This document shows, in pieces, positions 36,466-47,153 of a stretch of 63,202 bases of DNA. Numbering within the stretch: the first letter of the stretch is position 1; every line of letters begins with the position of its first letter. The notes beneath the pieces were generated by a model. That model was not told the DNA's origin and did no database searches. It saw nothing but the letters and a program-made list of their open reading frames with translations. The stretch covers positions 1 to 63,202 of the forward strand of contig NZ_JARANV010000024.1 of assembly GCF_029889845.1 (NCBI RefSeq), read 5' to 3'. The DNA comes from Halomonas sp. 25-S5 (GTDB taxonomy: Bacteria; Pseudomonadota; Gammaproteobacteria; Pseudomonadales; Halomonadaceae). A program made the translations under genes and the position numbers.

Positions 36466-38001
36466 ATGACCCGGGAGGCCCCACACCCCGAGCCGCAGCC
36501 GCGGCCGCTCTACCGCGCCGACCAGGTGCGCGAGCTCGACCAGCGCACTATCGCCGCCGGCATCGAGGGCTTCGCCCTGATGCAGCGCGCGGCCGCGGCC
36601 GCCTGGCAGAGCCTGAAGGCCCGCTGGCCCGGGGTGCGCTCGCTCAGCGTGCTCTGTGGCGGCGGTAACAATGGCGGTGATGGCCACGTGCTGGCGGCGC
36701 TGGCCGCCGCCGAGGGGCTCGCCGTGCAGCGCATCCTGCTCAAGCCGCTCGACGCGCTCTCCGGCGACGCCAGACGCGCCGCCGACATGGCCACCGCGGC
36801 CGGGGTGGCGGCCGAGCCCTGGCGGGCGGCGCTGGCCTTCGAAGGCGAAGTGGTCGTCGACGCCCTGCTGGGCACCGGCCTCGGCGGCGAGGTGCGCGGC
36901 GAGGCCCGTGAGGCGATCGAGGCCATCAATGCCAGCGGCCTGCCGGTGCTGGCCATCGACATTCCCTCGGGGCTGCATGCCGACACCGGCGCGGTGCTGG
37001 GTGTCGCGGTGCAGGCCGCGCGGACGGTGACCTTCATCGGCGACAAGCTGGGCCTGTATACCGGGGCGGCGCCGGCCAGGGTGGGAGAGGTCGACTTCCG
37101 TGCCCTGGGCGTGGATGCTGAGGCCGAGGCGGACCTCGTGCCCGCGGCCCGCCTGCTCGATGCCGGACTGATCGCGGCCTGGCTGCCGCCGCGGGTGCGC
37201 AGCGCCCACAAGGGCGACTTCGGCCATGCGCTGGTGCTGGGCGGAGCCCCGGGCTTCGGCGGGGCGGCACTGCTCGCCGCCGAGGCCTGCGCGCGGCTGG
37301 GCGCCGGCAAGGTGAGCCTGGCCACGGCTCCCGAGCATGTGACCGCGAGCCTGGTGCGCCGCCCCGAGGTCATGGTCCACGGCATTCGCGGTGCCGGTGA
37401 CTTGGGCGAGCTGCTCGAGAAGGCCGATATCCTGGTGGTGGGGCCGGGGCTCGGCCAGGGCAGCTGGGGACAGGGCGTGCTGCAGGCGGCCCTCTCGGTT
37501 GAGAAGCCGCTGGTGGTAGACGCCGACGCCCTCAATCTGCTGGCGACCCGCTTCAGCGGCCAATACCGCGAGGACTGGGTGCTGACGCCGCACCCCGGCG
37601 AGGCCGCCCGTCTGCTGGGCCTTTCCGCCGGCGAGATCGAGGCCGACCGACCCGCGGCGGCGCTGGCCCTGCAGCGGCGCTTCGGCGGGGTAGTGGTGCT
37701 CAAGGGCGCCGGCAGCCTGGTGGCCGGCCCCGCGGGACTCGCCGTCTGCCCCTACGGCAACCCGGGCATGGCCAGCGGCGGCATGGGCGATGCGCTCTCC
37801 GGCATCCTGGGGGCGCTGCTGGCGCAGAGGCTGCCCCTCGAATCGGCGGTCCGGCTCGGCGTGCTGGTGCATGCCCTGGCCGCCGACATGGCGGCGCGGC
37901 AGGGGGGCGAGCGTGGCCTGCTGGCCGGCGATCTGGCATCCTGTGCACGAATTCTGGTCAACCCGACGATGGGCGAGAACGATGCAGTTGCGACTCGATG
38001 A
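36466..38001 (+). CDS. nnr: Bifunctional NAD(P)HX epimerase/dehydratase Nnr
   Basis: 511 residues. Repairs hydrated NAD(P)H. N-terminal YjeF epimerase domain with CGGGNNGGDGHV; C-terminal ribokinase-like dehydratase domain with GPGLGQGSWG, LTPHPGEAARLLG and the NPGMASGGMGDALSG motif. GAGGAG lies 8 nt before the ATG. First of nnr-tsaE-amiB-mutL-miaA-hfq-hfl. Confidence 0.94.
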   Translation: MTREAPHPEPQPRPLYRADQVRELDQRTIAAGIEGFALMQRAAAAAWQSLKARWPGVRSLSVLCGGGNNGGDGHVLAALAAAEGLAVQRILLKPLDALSGDARRAADMATAAGVAAEPWRAALAFEGEVVVDALLGTGLGGEVRGEAREAIEAINASGLPVLAIDIPSGLHADTGAVLGVAVQAARTVTFIGDKLGLYTGAAPARVGEVDFRALGVDAEAEADLVPAARLLDAGLIAAWLPPRVRSAHKGDFGHALVLGGAPGFGGAALLAAEACARLGAGKVSLATAPEHVTASLVRRPEVMVHGIRGAGDLGELLEKADILVVGPGLGQGSWGQGVLQAALSVEKPLVVDADALNLLATRFSGQYREDWVLTPHPGEAARLLGLSAGEIEADRPAAALALQRRFGGVVVLKGAGSLVAGPAGLAVCPYGNPGMASGGMGDALSGILGALLAQRLPLESAVRLGVLVHALAADMAARQGGERGLLAGDLASCARILVNPTMGENDAVATR

Positions 38002-38476
38002 CGAAGACCGCCAGGTCGCCTTCGGCGAGTGCCTGGGGCGAGCTCTGGGCGGGCAGGGTCGCGTGCACCTGACCGGTGAACTGGGGGCCGGCAAGACCAC
38101 CTTGACCCGCGGCATCCTGCGCGCCTGCGGCCACCGGGGGGCGGTCAAGAGCCCCACCTACACCCTGGTGGAGCCCTACGAGCTGGACTCCGTTCGTGTA
38201 TACCATTTCGACCTTTACCGCCTGGGCGACCCCGAGGAGCTGGAGTTCATCGGCGGCCGCGACCTGCTTGCCGAGGACGCGCTCTGCGTGATCGAGTGGC
38301 CGGAGCGGGGCGAGGGCTGGTTGCCGGCCCCGGATCTGGAGGTGATCCTGCGGCTGGCCGGGAGCGGGCGCGAGGCGACCCTCGCGGCCCGCAGCGAATA
38401 TGGCCGGGCGGTGCTCGAGCGCCTGGCGGCGCTGGCCGGCTGTGTCCTGGACAGGGAAGGTGAAGCGGCGCGATGA
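37982..38476 (+). CDS. tsaE: tRNA threonylcarbamoyladenosine biosynthesis ATPase TsaE
   Basis: 164 residues. P-loop GELGAGKTTLTRG, then SPTYTLVEPY and the FDLYRL and WPERGE motifs of the family. Powers t6A37 formation with TsaB/TsaD. Overlaps nnr by 20 nt and amiB by 4 nt. Confidence 0.94.
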   Translation: MQLRLDDEDRQVAFGECLGRALGGQGRVHLTGELGAGKTTLTRGILRACGHRGAVKSPTYTLVEPYELDSVRVYHFDLYRLGDPEELEFIGGRDLLAEDALCVIEWPERGEGWLPAPDLEVILRLAGSGREATLAARSEYGRAVLERLAALAGCVLDREGEAAR

Positions 38477-39927
38477 CACGCATGAGATCGATAGGGCGGC
38501 TGCTGGCCGGGCTGGGAGGGCTCGCGCTGTGGCTCGCCAGCGGCCTGGCCGATGCCGCCAGCGTCGACAACCTGCGCCTCTGGGCGGCCCCCGACCATGC
38601 CCGCCTGGTCTTCGACCTCTCCTCCCCGGCGCGGGCCAATGTCTTCAGCCTCGACAACCCGCGTCGCCTGGTGATCGACCTGGACGACAGCCAGCTCAAT
38701 GCCAGCGTCGACCGGCTGGACCTCGAGGGGAGCGCCATCAGCACCCTGCGCACCGGCGTGCGCGACGGCAATGGCCTGCGGGTGGTGCTGGAGCTGGAGC
38801 GCGAGGTCGAGCCCCGCCACTTCACCCTGGCGCCCAACGACCAGTACGGCCATCGCCTGGTGGTGGACCTGGAATACCCCGGCGAGAGCGCTGTGGAAGA
38901 TCCCATCGACCCCATCGAGGCGATGATCCGCGAACAGGAGATCGCCGCCGATCGTGCCCGCAGCGAGGCGGTGGCACAGGGTCGCGACCCGGCCGACATC
39001 GCCGCCGCCCAGGTGTTGGGGCCGGCCAAGCCGCATCCCAAGCGTGACATCATCATCGCCATCGATGCCGGTCATGGCGGCGAGGACCCTGGGGCGATCG
39101 GTCCCTCCGGTACCCGCGAGAAGGATGTCGTGCTGGAGATGGCCCAGCGCCTGGCACGGGTGGTCAATGCCACGGAAGGGTTCCGGGCGGTGATGATCCG
39201 CGACGGCGACTACTACGTCGGGCTGCGCCAGCGGACCCGTATCGCCCGTGAGCAGAAGGCCGATTTCTTCGTGTCGATCCATGCCGATGCCTTCAACAGC
39301 CCGCGGCCCAACGGCAGCTCGGTCTATGCGCTGTCCCAGCGGGGGGCCACCTCGGAGACCGCCCAGTGGCTGGCCGCCAGCGAGAACCAGGCCGACCTGA
39401 TCGGCGGGGTCGACGGCAGTCTGTCGCTGGATGACAAGGACGAGGTGCTGCGTGGCGTGCTGCTCGACCTGACCATGACGGCGACCCTCAACGACTCCCT
39501 GACCATCGGCGGCCAGGTGCTCGACCAGCTGGGGCGGGTCAACCGGCTGCACAAGTCGCGGGTCGAGCAGGCCGGCTTCATGGTGCTCAAGTCGCCGGAC
39601 ATCCCCTCGCTGTTGATCGAGACCGGCTTCATCTCCAATCCTGAGGAGGAGCGCCGGCTGCGCGACGGCACCTATCAGCGGCGGATGGTCGAGGCGCTGT
39701 TCGGCGGCATCCGCGGCCACTTCCAGCGCAACCCGCCGCCGGCCAGCCTGCTGGCCTGGCAGCGCGATCGCAGCCCCGAGGGCAACGAGTATCGCATCCA
39801 GCCCGGCGATACCCTCTCGGAGATCGCGGCCCGTCACGACGTCCCGGTGGCCCAGCTCAAGCAGGCCAATGAGCTCAACGGCGACGTGATACGGGTCGGA
39901 CAGGTGCTGCGCATCCCACGCTCATAA
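38473..39927 (+). CDS. amiB: N-acetylmuramoyl-L-alanine amidase AmiB/AmiC type
   Basis: 484 residues. Signal peptide (about 1-28), AMIN septal-targeting domain (about 30-130), amidase_3 catalytic domain starting IAIDAGHGGEDPGAIG with zinc ligands His, Glu and a second His (VSIHADAF), and a C-terminal LysM domain (YRIQPGDTLSEIAARHDVPV). Splits septal peptidoglycan. The LysM tail is as in E. coli AmiB. Confidence 0.93.
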   Translation: MTRMRSIGRLLAGLGGLALWLASGLADAASVDNLRLWAAPDHARLVFDLSSPARANVFSLDNPRRLVIDLDDSQLNASVDRLDLEGSAISTLRTGVRDGNGLRVVLELEREVEPRHFTLAPNDQYGHRLVVDLEYPGESAVEDPIDPIEAMIREQEIAADRARSEAVAQGRDPADIAAAQVLGPAKPHPKRDIIIAIDAGHGGEDPGAIGPSGTREKDVVLEMAQRLARVVNATEGFRAVMIRDGDYYVGLRQRTRIAREQKADFFVSIHADAFNSPRPNGSSVYALSQRGATSETAQWLAASENQADLIGGVDGSLSLDDKDEVLRGVLLDLTMTATLNDSLTIGGQVLDQLGRVNRLHKSRVEQAGFMVLKSPDIPSLLIETGFISNPEEERRLRDGTYQRRMVEALFGGIRGHFQRNPPPASLLAWQRDRSPEGNEYRIQPGDTLSEIAARHDVPVAQLKQANELNGDVIRVGQVLRIPRS

Positions 39928-39936
39928 CCCCTTCGG

Positions 39937-40025
39937 GGAGCTGTAAGCTATAAGCTTGAAGCTGTAAGAAGATGCCTTGCTTGAACTAGATTACTGGCAG
40001 CATTTGGGCTTACGGCTTACGGCTT
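39937..40025. repeat. Heptad hairpin repeat, locus 8 (amiB-mutL)
   Basis: 5' arm 39937-39969 (GCTGTAA, GCTATAA, GCTTGAA, GCTGTAA); 3' arm 40007-40025 (GGCTTAC twice, GGCTTA). Spacer unrelated to the other loci. Ends 12 bp before the mutL start. Confidence 0.85.
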
Positions 40026-40037
40026 AGACGGAGTGAC

Positions 40038-42002
40038 ATGTCAGAGAAGCGACACATCCATATCCTCGATCCCCGCCTGGCCAACCAAATCTCGGCCGGC
40101 GAGGTGGTCGAGCGTCCTGCCTCGGTGGTCAAGGAGCTGGTGGAGAATGCCATCGATGCCGGTAGTCGACGCATCGAGGTCGATCTGGAGAATGGCGGTG
40201 CCCGAACGATCCGCGTGAGGGACGACGGCAGCGGTATCGGCGAGGACGACCTGCCGTTGGCGCTGTCGCGCCATGCCACCAGCAAGATCCTCTCCCTGGA
40301 GGAGCTCGAGGGCGTGGCGAGCCTGGGGTTCCGCGGCGAGGCCCTGGCATCGATCAGTTCGGTCTCGCGCCTGGAACTGGTCTCCAATACCGACGAGGAC
40401 CCGCGCGGCGGCTGGCGCGTGGTGGCCGAGGGGCGGCGCATGGAACCGCGCGTGACCCCGGCCCCGCATCCTCGCGGTACCTCGGTGACGGTTCGTGACC
40501 TCTTCTTCAATACCCCAGCACGGCGCAAGTTCCTGCGCACCGAGAAGACCGAGTTCGGCCACGTCGAGGAGGCCTTCCGGCGCCAGGCGCTGTCGCGTTT
40601 CGACATCGGCTGGGTGCTGCGCCACAACCACAAGACCCTCCACCAGCTGCCGGCGGGGGATGACCCGGTGGCCCGGGAACGCCGTCTGCAGTCCCTGCTC
40701 GGCAAGGCCTTCCTGGAGAATGCCCTGCACCTGGACCTGGAGGTGGGCGGCCTGCGGCTGTGGGGCTGGGTCGGGCTGCCGACCCACTCCCGGGCCCAGG
40801 CCGACCAGCAATACTTCTTCGTCAATGGCCGGGTGGTGCGCGACCGCCTGGTCGCGCACGCCATCCGCCAGGCCTACCGTGACGTGCTCTTCCACGGCCG
40901 CCACCCGGTGTTCGTGCTCTACCTCGAGGTCGACCCCAGGGTGGTGGACGTCAACGTCCATCCCACCAAGCACGAGGTGCGATTCCGCGACGGACGCATG
41001 GTCCACGATTTCCTGTTCTCGAGCCTGCACCGCGCGCTGGCCGAGGCGCGGCCCGGCGAGGGCGGCGAACGCGACGATGCGCCCGAAACGCCGGAGTCGT
41101 CGGACGGCGTACGCGAGGCGGCGCCGGCCTGGCAGCAGCAGCCGATGGCGTTGCCCGGCCGCGAGGCATCGGGCGACGGGCCTGGTGATAGCGGTCGCGA
41201 TAGAGTGACGCCCGACCGCGTCCGGGCATTTATGGAAGGCTACCGGGCGCTACATCCCGATCACGAGGAGAGCCTGCTGACCCCGCAGCCCGCCGCCCCG
41301 GCCCCTGGCGGCAGCGCCGCGGGCGTGGCCCTCGAGGAGCGTCGCTCCTCGAGGGCGGCCCGGGCCCCGCACCCGGCAATGCCCGAGGAGGACGCGACCC
41401 GCGCGCCGCCGCTGGGCTATGCCGTGGCCCAGCTGCATGGGGTCTACATCCTCTCGCAGACCGAGCGCGGCCTGGTGGTGGTGGACATGCACGCCGCCCA
41501 CGAGCGCATCGTCTACGAGCGAATGAAGACCGAGGTCCATGGCGCCGCCAGGGGTGAAGGTGGATTGCAGGCCCAGCCGCTGCTGGTGCCGGTGTCGCTG
41601 GCGGCGAGCCCCGCCGAGGTGGCCACCGCCGAGGCCGAGCATGACGCCTTCGCGCGTCTCGGCGTGGAGCTCGACGTGGCCGGCCCCGAGACCCTGCTGG
41701 TGCGCCAGGTCCCGGTGCTGCTCGCCGATGCCGACGTGGAGCCGCTGGTGCGTGACATGCTCGCCGACCTGGAGCGCTATGGCCGCTCCGACCGGCTCGA
41801 GGCGCGCATCAACGAGCTGCTTTCGACTATGGCCTGTCACGGCAGCGTGCGGGCCAATCGCCAGCTGGGACTCGAGGAGATGAATGCCCTGCTACGCGAC
41901 ATGGAACGCACCGAGCGCAGCGGCCAGTGCAACCACGGCCGCCCCACCTGGACCGAGATGAGCATGAAGGAGCTGGACCGCCTCTTCCTGAGGGGGCAGT
42001 AG
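40038..42002 (+). CDS. mutL: DNA mismatch repair protein MutL
   Basis: 654 residues. GHKL ATPase: [50 protein letters not shown]. The C-terminal domain carries [12 protein letters not shown] (483-494), which fits the DMHA(X)2E(X)4E motif of MutL proteins with nicking activity; E. coli MutL lacks it. This suggests MutH-independent strand nicking, as in pseudomonads. A Pro/Ala-rich linker (about 335-440) joins the domains. Confidence 0.95.
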   Translation: MSEKRHIHILDPRLANQISAGEVVERPASVVKELVENAIDAGSRRIEVDLENGGARTIRVRDDGSGIGEDDLPLALSRHATSKILSLEELEGVASLGFRGEALASISSVSRLELVSNTDEDPRGGWRVVAEGRRMEPRVTPAPHPRGTSVTVRDLFFNTPARRKFLRTEKTEFGHVEEAFRRQALSRFDIGWVLRHNHKTLHQLPAGDDPVARERRLQSLLGKAFLENALHLDLEVGGLRLWGWVGLPTHSRAQADQQYFFVNGRVVRDRLVAHAIRQAYRDVLFHGRHPVFVLYLEVDPRVVDVNVHPTKHEVRFRDGRMVHDFLFSSLHRALAEARPGEGGERDDAPETPESSDGVREAAPAWQQQPMALPGREASGDGPGDSGRDRVTPDRVRAFMEGYRALHPDHEESLLTPQPAAPAPGGSAAGVALEERRSSRAARAPHPAMPEEDATRAPPLGYAVAQLHGVYILSQTERGLVVVDMHAAHERIVYERMKTEVHGAARGEGGLQAQPLLVPVSLAASPAEVATAEAEHDAFARLGVELDVAGPETLLVRQVPVLLADADVEPLVRDMLADLERYGRSDRLEARINELLSTMACHGSVRANRQLGLEEMNALLRDMERTERSGQCNHGRPTWTEMSMKELDRLFLRGQ

Positions 42003-42021
42003 AATCCGCAACACTTCCACC

Positions 42022-42133
42022 TGCGTGGCGAGAAGCGCCGGTGGCAGGCCGAAGAGGAGGTCCTACGCCAGGGATGGCGTCGGTAGCGCCCAGGGATGGG
42101 TTCACAGCGCCTCCTCGAAGGCATGCCGCCGGG
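42022..42133. repeat. About 110-bp nested palindrome, family 2 copy 3 (inverted)
   Basis: On the minus strand it reads CGAGGAGGCGCTGTGAACCC, then GGGCGCTACCGACGCCATCC, then GTAGGACCTCCTCTTCGGCC, matching copies 1 and 2. Lies between mutL and miaA within the operon. Confidence 0.8.
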
Positions 42134-42174
42134 CAAGCTTCTCAGCGCCAAGCCTGAGAGAGCCCGAGAACTTC

Positions 42175-43113
42175 ATGCCAGATTCGCGCCCTCCCGCCAT
42201 CCTGCTGATGGGGCCCACCGCCGCCGGCAAGACCGACCTGGCCATTGCCCTCCACGAACGGCTGGGCGGCGAGCTGGTCAGCGTCGATTCGGCCATGGTC
42301 TATCGTGGCATGGACATCGGGAGCGCCAAGCCCAGCGCCGAGGAGCTGGCTCGGGCGCCGCACCGGCTGATCGACATCCGCGACCCGGCCGAGCCCTATT
42401 CCGCCGCCGACTTCCGCGAGGACGCCCTGCGCGAGATGCGCGCGATCGGCGATGCCGGCCGGATCCCGCTGCTGGTGGGCGGCACCATGATGTACTTCAA
42501 GCGCCTGCTCGAGGGAGTGGCCAACCTGCCCGCCTCGGACCCGGCAGTGCGCGCCGAGCTCGAGCGCCAGGCAGCCGAGCACGGCCTGGCATCCCTGCAC
42601 GCGGAGTTGACCCGGGTCGATCCGGACTCGGCGGCGCGCATCCATCCCAATGATCCCCAGCGGCTGATGCGGGCGCTGGAGGTCCAGCGTGCCAGTGGTC
42701 GCACGCTGACCGAGTTGTGGGCCGAGCAGCACCGTGAAACCTTTCCCTTTCGCACACTGTCGATAGGCCTCGCGCCGGCGGATCGTGGCGTGCTCCATGC
42801 GCGCATCGCCCAGCGCTTCATGGCGATGCTCGATGCCGGGTTCCTCGACGAGGTGGCGGCCCTGAGGGCGCGCGGCGACCTCGCGGCCTCCCTGCCCGCC
42901 ATGAAGAGCGTGGGTTATCGTCAGGCATGGGCCTACCTGGAGGGCGAGTTCGGGCGTGACGAGCTCGAGCGGCGCGGGATCATCGCGACCCGCCAGCTGG
43001 CCAAGCGCCAGCTGACCTGGATGCGCAACTGGCCGGGGCTGTACCGGGTCGACAGCCTGGGCCCCGATCCGCTGGGCGAGGTGTTGAAACTCGTGCGCGA
43101 ATTCGGCACTTAG
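42175..43113 (+). CDS. miaA: tRNA dimethylallyltransferase MiaA
   Basis: 312 residues. Adds an isopentenyl group to A37 of tRNAs reading UNN codons. P-loop [29 protein letters not shown], and the [11 protein letters not shown] motif. The start at 42175 agrees with the family; no strong ribosome site, GAGAA only. Confidence 0.95.
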   Translation: MPDSRPPAILLMGPTAAGKTDLAIALHERLGGELVSVDSAMVYRGMDIGSAKPSAEELARAPHRLIDIRDPAEPYSAADFREDALREMRAIGDAGRIPLLVGGTMMYFKRLLEGVANLPASDPAVRAELERQAAEHGLASLHAELTRVDPDSAARIHPNDPQRLMRALEVQRASGRTLTELWAEQHRETFPFRTLSIGLAPADRGVLHARIAQRFMAMLDAGFLDEVAALRARGDLAASLPAMKSVGYRQAWAYLEGEFGRDELERRGIIATRQLAKRQLTWMRNWPGLYRVDSLGPDPLGEVLKLVREFGT

Positions 43114-43236
43114 CGTAAGATGGGCCTTTCGGTGGCCGGGTGAACAGGCCCCTCAGGCTATGCAGCGTTGCCCCCTGGCGGGAGCGACGAAGACCGACAT
43201 AACATCAACCCCCAGAGACACTTCAGGGAGAGCAAC

Positions 43237-43482
43237 ATGTCCAAAGGGCAGTCCCTTCAAGACCCGTACCTGAACATCCTGCGCAAGGAGCGCATTCCGG
43301 TATCGATTTTCCTGGTCAACGGCATCAAGCTGCAGGGCCAGATCGAGTCGTTCGACCAGTTCGTCATCCTGCTGCGCAACACCGTCAGCCAGATGGTCTA
43401 CAAGCATGCCATCTCCACCGTGGTGCCGTCGCGCAACGTGCGCCTACCGGCCCCGGATGCGCAGCCGGACCCTGATGTGTGA
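43237..43482 (+). CDS. hfq: RNA chaperone Hfq
   Basis: 81 residues. Sm1 and Sm2 motifs: [19 protein letters not shown] and [12 protein letters not shown]; proximal-face residues Gln8, Phe42 and the KH pair are present. Short C-terminal tail, as in pseudomonads. AGGGAG lies 7 nt upstream. Mediates sRNA-mRNA pairing. Confidence 0.97.
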   Translation: MSKGQSLQDPYLNILRKERIPVSIFLVNGIKLQGQIESFDQFVILLRNTVSQMVYKHAISTVVPSRNVRLPAPDAQPDPDV

Positions 43483-43490
43483 GGTATTGA

Positions 43491-44807
43491 TTGTTTTTTG
43501 AACGTCCCGACGCCGGCGAGACGGCGATCCTCGTCCATGTGGATTTCCAGGACGAGCAGGAGCGCGAGGATGCGGGAGAGTTTCTCGAACTCGTGCGCTC
43601 GGCCGGTGTTGAGCCGGCCACCCTGATCACCGGCAGCCGCAAGCGCCCCGATTCCCGCACCTTTGTGGGCTCGGGCAAGCTCGAGGAGCTGCGCGAGGCG
43701 AAGGCCGTGCATCACGCCGAGCTGGTGATCTTCAACCATGGCCTGAGCCCCTCCCAGGAGCGCAACCTGGAGCGCGAGCTCAAGTGCCGGGTGATCGACC
43801 GCACCGGCTTGATCCTCGACATCTTCGCCCAGCGCGCCCGCACCCACGAGGGCAAGCTGCAGGTGGAACTCGCCCAGCTCGAGTACATGTCGACCCGGTT
43901 GGTGCGCGGCTGGACGCACCTGGAGCGCCAGAAGGGCGGCATCGGCCTGCGGGGGCCGGGCGAGACCCAGCTCGAGACCGACCGCCGCCTGCTGCGGGCG
44001 CGCATCAAGGCGATCCACAAGCGGCTCGACAAGGTGCGCAGCCAGCGCAGCCAGAATCGTCGGGCCCGTTCCCGGGCGGAGATCCCCAGCGTCTCGCTGG
44101 TAGGCTACACCAACGCCGGCAAGTCCACGCTCTTCAACGGCCTGACGTCCGCCAGGGTCTATGCGGCCGACCAGCTCTTCGCTACCCTCGACCCGACGCT
44201 GCGTCGCCTCGAGATCGAGGACGTGGGGCCGGTGGTGCTCGCCGACACCGTGGGCTTCATTCGTCACCTGCCCCACAAGCTGGTCGAGGCCTTCCGCGCC
44301 ACCCTTCAGGAGGCCGCCGAGGCCTCGCTGCTGGTGCATGTGATCGATGCCGCCGACCCCGACCGCGAGCTCAACGTCGCTCAGGTCGAGGCGGTGCTCG
44401 ACGAGATTGGTGCCCTCGAGGTGCCGACCCTCAAGGTGATGAACAAGATCGACCTGCTCGACAGCGCACCGCGCATCGAGCGCGACGGGGAGGGCCGGCC
44501 CGAGGTGGTCTGGCTCTCGGCTCGCGAGGGCAAGGGGCTCGAGTTGCTGGAACAGGCGCTCTCGGAGTGCCTGGCCGATGACATCATCGACTTCGAGCTC
44601 TGGCTGGCCCCCGAGCAGGGCAGGCTGCGGGCCGGGCTGCACGACCTCGGCGCGGTGCGCGGAGAGCGCTTCGATGACGAGGGGCATACCCTGCTGGAGG
44701 TGCGCCTGCCACGGCGCGACTTCCTGCAGCTGATGGCGCGACTGGGCGAGCGCGCCGACGACTACTTGCCGGTGGCGCTGCAGGCGCCGCCGGTGTGGGA
44801 AGCGTGA
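43491..44807 (+). CDS. hflX: Ribosome-rescue GTPase HflX (TTG start)
   Basis: 438 residues. Starts at TTG 43491, with GAGGT 5 nt before it; no ATG is near, and TTG starts are also used for this gene elsewhere. N-terminal HflX domain (VGSGKLEEL, RARTHEGKLQVELAQLEY), GTPase motifs GYTNAGKST, DTVGF, NKID. Splits stalled ribosomes after heat stress. Confidence 0.95.
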   Translation: MFFERPDAGETAILVHVDFQDEQEREDAGEFLELVRSAGVEPATLITGSRKRPDSRTFVGSGKLEELREAKAVHHAELVIFNHGLSPSQERNLERELKCRVIDRTGLILDIFAQRARTHEGKLQVELAQLEYMSTRLVRGWTHLERQKGGIGLRGPGETQLETDRRLLRARIKAIHKRLDKVRSQRSQNRRARSRAEIPSVSLVGYTNAGKSTLFNGLTSARVYAADQLFATLDPTLRRLEIEDVGPVVLADTVGFIRHLPHKLVEAFRATLQEAAEASLLVHVIDAADPDRELNVAQVEAVLDEIGALEVPTLKVMNKIDLLDSAPRIERDGEGRPEVVWLSAREGKGLELLEQALSECLADDIIDFELWLAPEQGRLRAGLHDLGAVRGERFDDEGHTLLEVRLPRRDFLQLMARLGERADDYLPVALQAPPVWEA

Positions 44808-44957
44808 CGCGAGGAGCCGGACCGCTGGCGAGCAGGCCAGTGGCCACAACCTGATGACAGGGACGCCGGGCTGCGCCGGGCGACACCCGCAGGATCGCAA
44901 CCGATGTCCGCCGCTGGCACGCCCGTGGCGGGATGCAACGCATAGTGGAGACGACGT

Positions 44958-46196
44958 ATGGCCTGGAATGAGCCTGGTGGTGGCAACCAGCACGACCCCT
45001 GGAGTGGCGGGGGTGGCCGCGGCGGTAATGGCGGCGGTGGTAGTGGTGGCGGAGGAAAGGGCGGTGGCAATCAGGGGCCGCCCGACCTCGACGAGGCCCT
45101 GAAGAAGTTTCAGGACAAACTCAACAACATGCTGGGTGGCCGTGGCGGCAAGAAAGGTGGCTCCGGTGGCAAGGGCGGCGGTGGCAAGCCACGCAATGCC
45201 TTTACCCTGCCGGGCCTGCTGATCGTGGTCGCCCTGGCCATCTGGGCGGCCTCCGGCTTCTATCTGGTCGACCAGTCCGAGCGCGGGGTGGTGCTGCGCT
45301 TCGGCAAGTTCCAGGAGGTCGTCACGCCCGGTCTGCAATGGAACCCGCCGCTTATCGACGATGTGCGCATGGTCAACGTGACCCGGGTGCGTTCGCTGAC
45401 CCAGACCCAGTCGATGCTGACCCAGGACGAGAACATCGTCGAGGTCGAGATCTCGGCCCAGTATCAGGTCGCCGACCCGCGCGACTTCGTGCTCAACGTG
45501 CGTGATCCGCAGCTCTCCATCGAGAATGCCCTGGACAGTGCGCTGCGCCACGTGGTCGGCGGGACCGACATGATCGAGATACTGACCTCCGGGCGTGAGA
45601 TCCTCGGCAGTTCGGTGGCCAGCCGCCTGCAGTCCTACCTGGACAGCTACGGCACCGGGATCCTCCTGCAGACCATCAACGTCGAATCCACCTCGCCGCC
45701 GGATGCAGTCCAGGATGCGTTCGATGACGTCATCCGGGCCCGCGAGGACCGCCAGCGCACCATCAACCAGGCCACCGCCTACGCCAATGCCATCATTCCC
45801 GAGGCGCAGGGCCAGGCACAGCGCCTTGTCGAGCAGGGCCAGGGCTATCGCGAGTCCGTGGTCGCCGAGGCCCGTGGCCAGGCCAACCGCTTCAACGCGC
45901 TGCTCGTCCAGTATGAGACGGCGCCGTCGATCATGCGTGAGCGCCTCTACCTGGATGCTCTCAGCGAGGTGTTTGCCAATACCTCCAAGGTGATGGTCGA
46001 CGTGTCCGAGGACAGCCCGCTGATGTACCTGCCGCTCGACCAGCGTCCCGGCGGTGGCAGTGCCGGCAGCGGCGCCAGCCAGGGCGAGCAGGGCGAATTG
46101 GATCCGCGGGTGCTTGAGCGCATGCGCTCAAGCCAGTCGTCGAGCAGCAACAGCAGCAACAGCAGCAACAGTGGAATCCGCAGGGAGGGCCGCTAA
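44958..46196 (+). CDS. hflK: FtsH protease modulator HflK
   Basis: 412 residues. Gly-rich cytoplasmic N-terminus (about 1-78), one membrane helix (LPGLLIVVALAIWAASGFYL, about 84-103), then the SPFH/prohibitin domain. Forms the HflKC cage around FtsH. The C-terminus has a Ser/Asn stretch from three tandem AGCAGCAAC units (46143-46169), which could vary in length. 150 bp of non-coding DNA separate it from hflX. Confidence 0.94.
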   Translation: MAWNEPGGGNQHDPWSGGGGRGGNGGGGSGGGGKGGGNQGPPDLDEALKKFQDKLNNMLGGRGGKKGGSGGKGGGGKPRNAFTLPGLLIVVALAIWAASGFYLVDQSERGVVLRFGKFQEVVTPGLQWNPPLIDDVRMVNVTRVRSLTQTQSMLTQDENIVEVEISAQYQVADPRDFVLNVRDPQLSIENALDSALRHVVGGTDMIEILTSGREILGSSVASRLQSYLDSYGTGILLQTINVESTSPPDAVQDAFDDVIRAREDRQRTINQATAYANAIIPEAQGQAQRLVEQGQGYRESVVAEARGQANRFNALLVQYETAPSIMRERLYLDALSEVFANTSKVMVDVSEDSPLMYLPLDQRPGGGSAGSGASQGEQGELDPRVLERMRSSQSSSSNSSNSSNSGIRREGR

Positions 46197-47083
46197 TGAT
46201 GATCAATAATCGTTCCCTGCTCGTCGTCGGTGGCCTGGCCGCCCTCGCCTGGCTGGCCAGCAATAGCCTCTACGTGGTCGACGAGACCGAACGGGCGGTC
46301 AAGCTGCGCTTCGGCGAGATCATCGAGGAGAACATCCAGCCGGGATTGCACGTCAAGATCCCGATCACCCAGACGGTGCGAACCTTCGACACTCGGCTGC
46401 TGACCCTGGATACCGATCCGAGCCGCTACCTGACCCTCGAGCAGAAGGCGGTAATCGTCGATTCCTACGTGCAGTGGCAGGTGATCAACCCCACCCAGTA
46501 CTACGAGGCCACCGCCGGTGACGAGATGATGGCCCGGCGCCTGATCCAGCCGCGGGTCGACGAGAGCCTGCGTAACGAGTTCGGTCGCCTGAACCTGCAG
46601 CAGATCATCGCCGAGCGTCGTGATGACCTGATGACCGGACCCACCGAGGACCTCGATGCACTGTTGCGCGACGAGCTGGGCGTGGCGGTCCGCGACATCC
46701 GTGTCAAGCGCATCGACCTGCCGGAGCAGGTCTCCTCGGCGGTCTACGAGCGCATGCGCTCCGAGCGTGAGCGCCAGGCGCGCGAGTGGCGCGCCCAGGG
46801 CCAGGAGGAATCCGAGCGCATCCGCGCCAACGCCGACCGTCGTCGCCAGGTGCTGCTGGCCCAGGCCAACGAGCGCTCCGAGACCCTGAGGGGTGAGGGC
46901 GACGCGGAGGCCGCGGCGATCTTCTCCGATGCCTATGGCAAGGACGAGGAGTTCTTCAGCTTCTGGCGCAGCCTCAATGCCTACCGCGACAGCTTCGCCG
47001 GTGACGACAACATGCTGGTGCTGGATCCCTCCAGCGACTTCTTCCAGTATCTCAAGAGCCCACAGGGCGCGGGCGGGGAGTGA
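46196..47083 (+). CDS. hflC: FtsH protease modulator HflC
   Basis: 295 residues. N-terminal membrane anchor (SLLVVGGLAALAWLASNSLY) then SPFH domain, with the long charged helix RSERERQAREWRAQGQEESE. The start overlaps the hflK TAA by 1 nt. Confidence 0.95.
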   Translation: MMINNRSLLVVGGLAALAWLASNSLYVVDETERAVKLRFGEIIEENIQPGLHVKIPITQTVRTFDTRLLTLDTDPSRYLTLEQKAVIVDSYVQWQVINPTQYYEATAGDEMMARRLIQPRVDESLRNEFGRLNLQQIIAERRDDLMTGPTEDLDALLRDELGVAVRDIRVKRIDLPEQVSSAVYERMRSERERQAREWRAQGQEESERIRANADRRRQVLLAQANERSETLRGEGDAEAAAIFSDAYGKDEEFFSFWRSLNAYRDSFAGDDNMLVLDPSSDFFQYLKSPQGAGGE

Positions 47084-47153
47084 CTGTCCCGGCGGGCGGT
47101 GCGCCGCCCGCCGCCCGGGGTTCAACCGGCCCGCAAAGGTGGTAGAATCCTAT

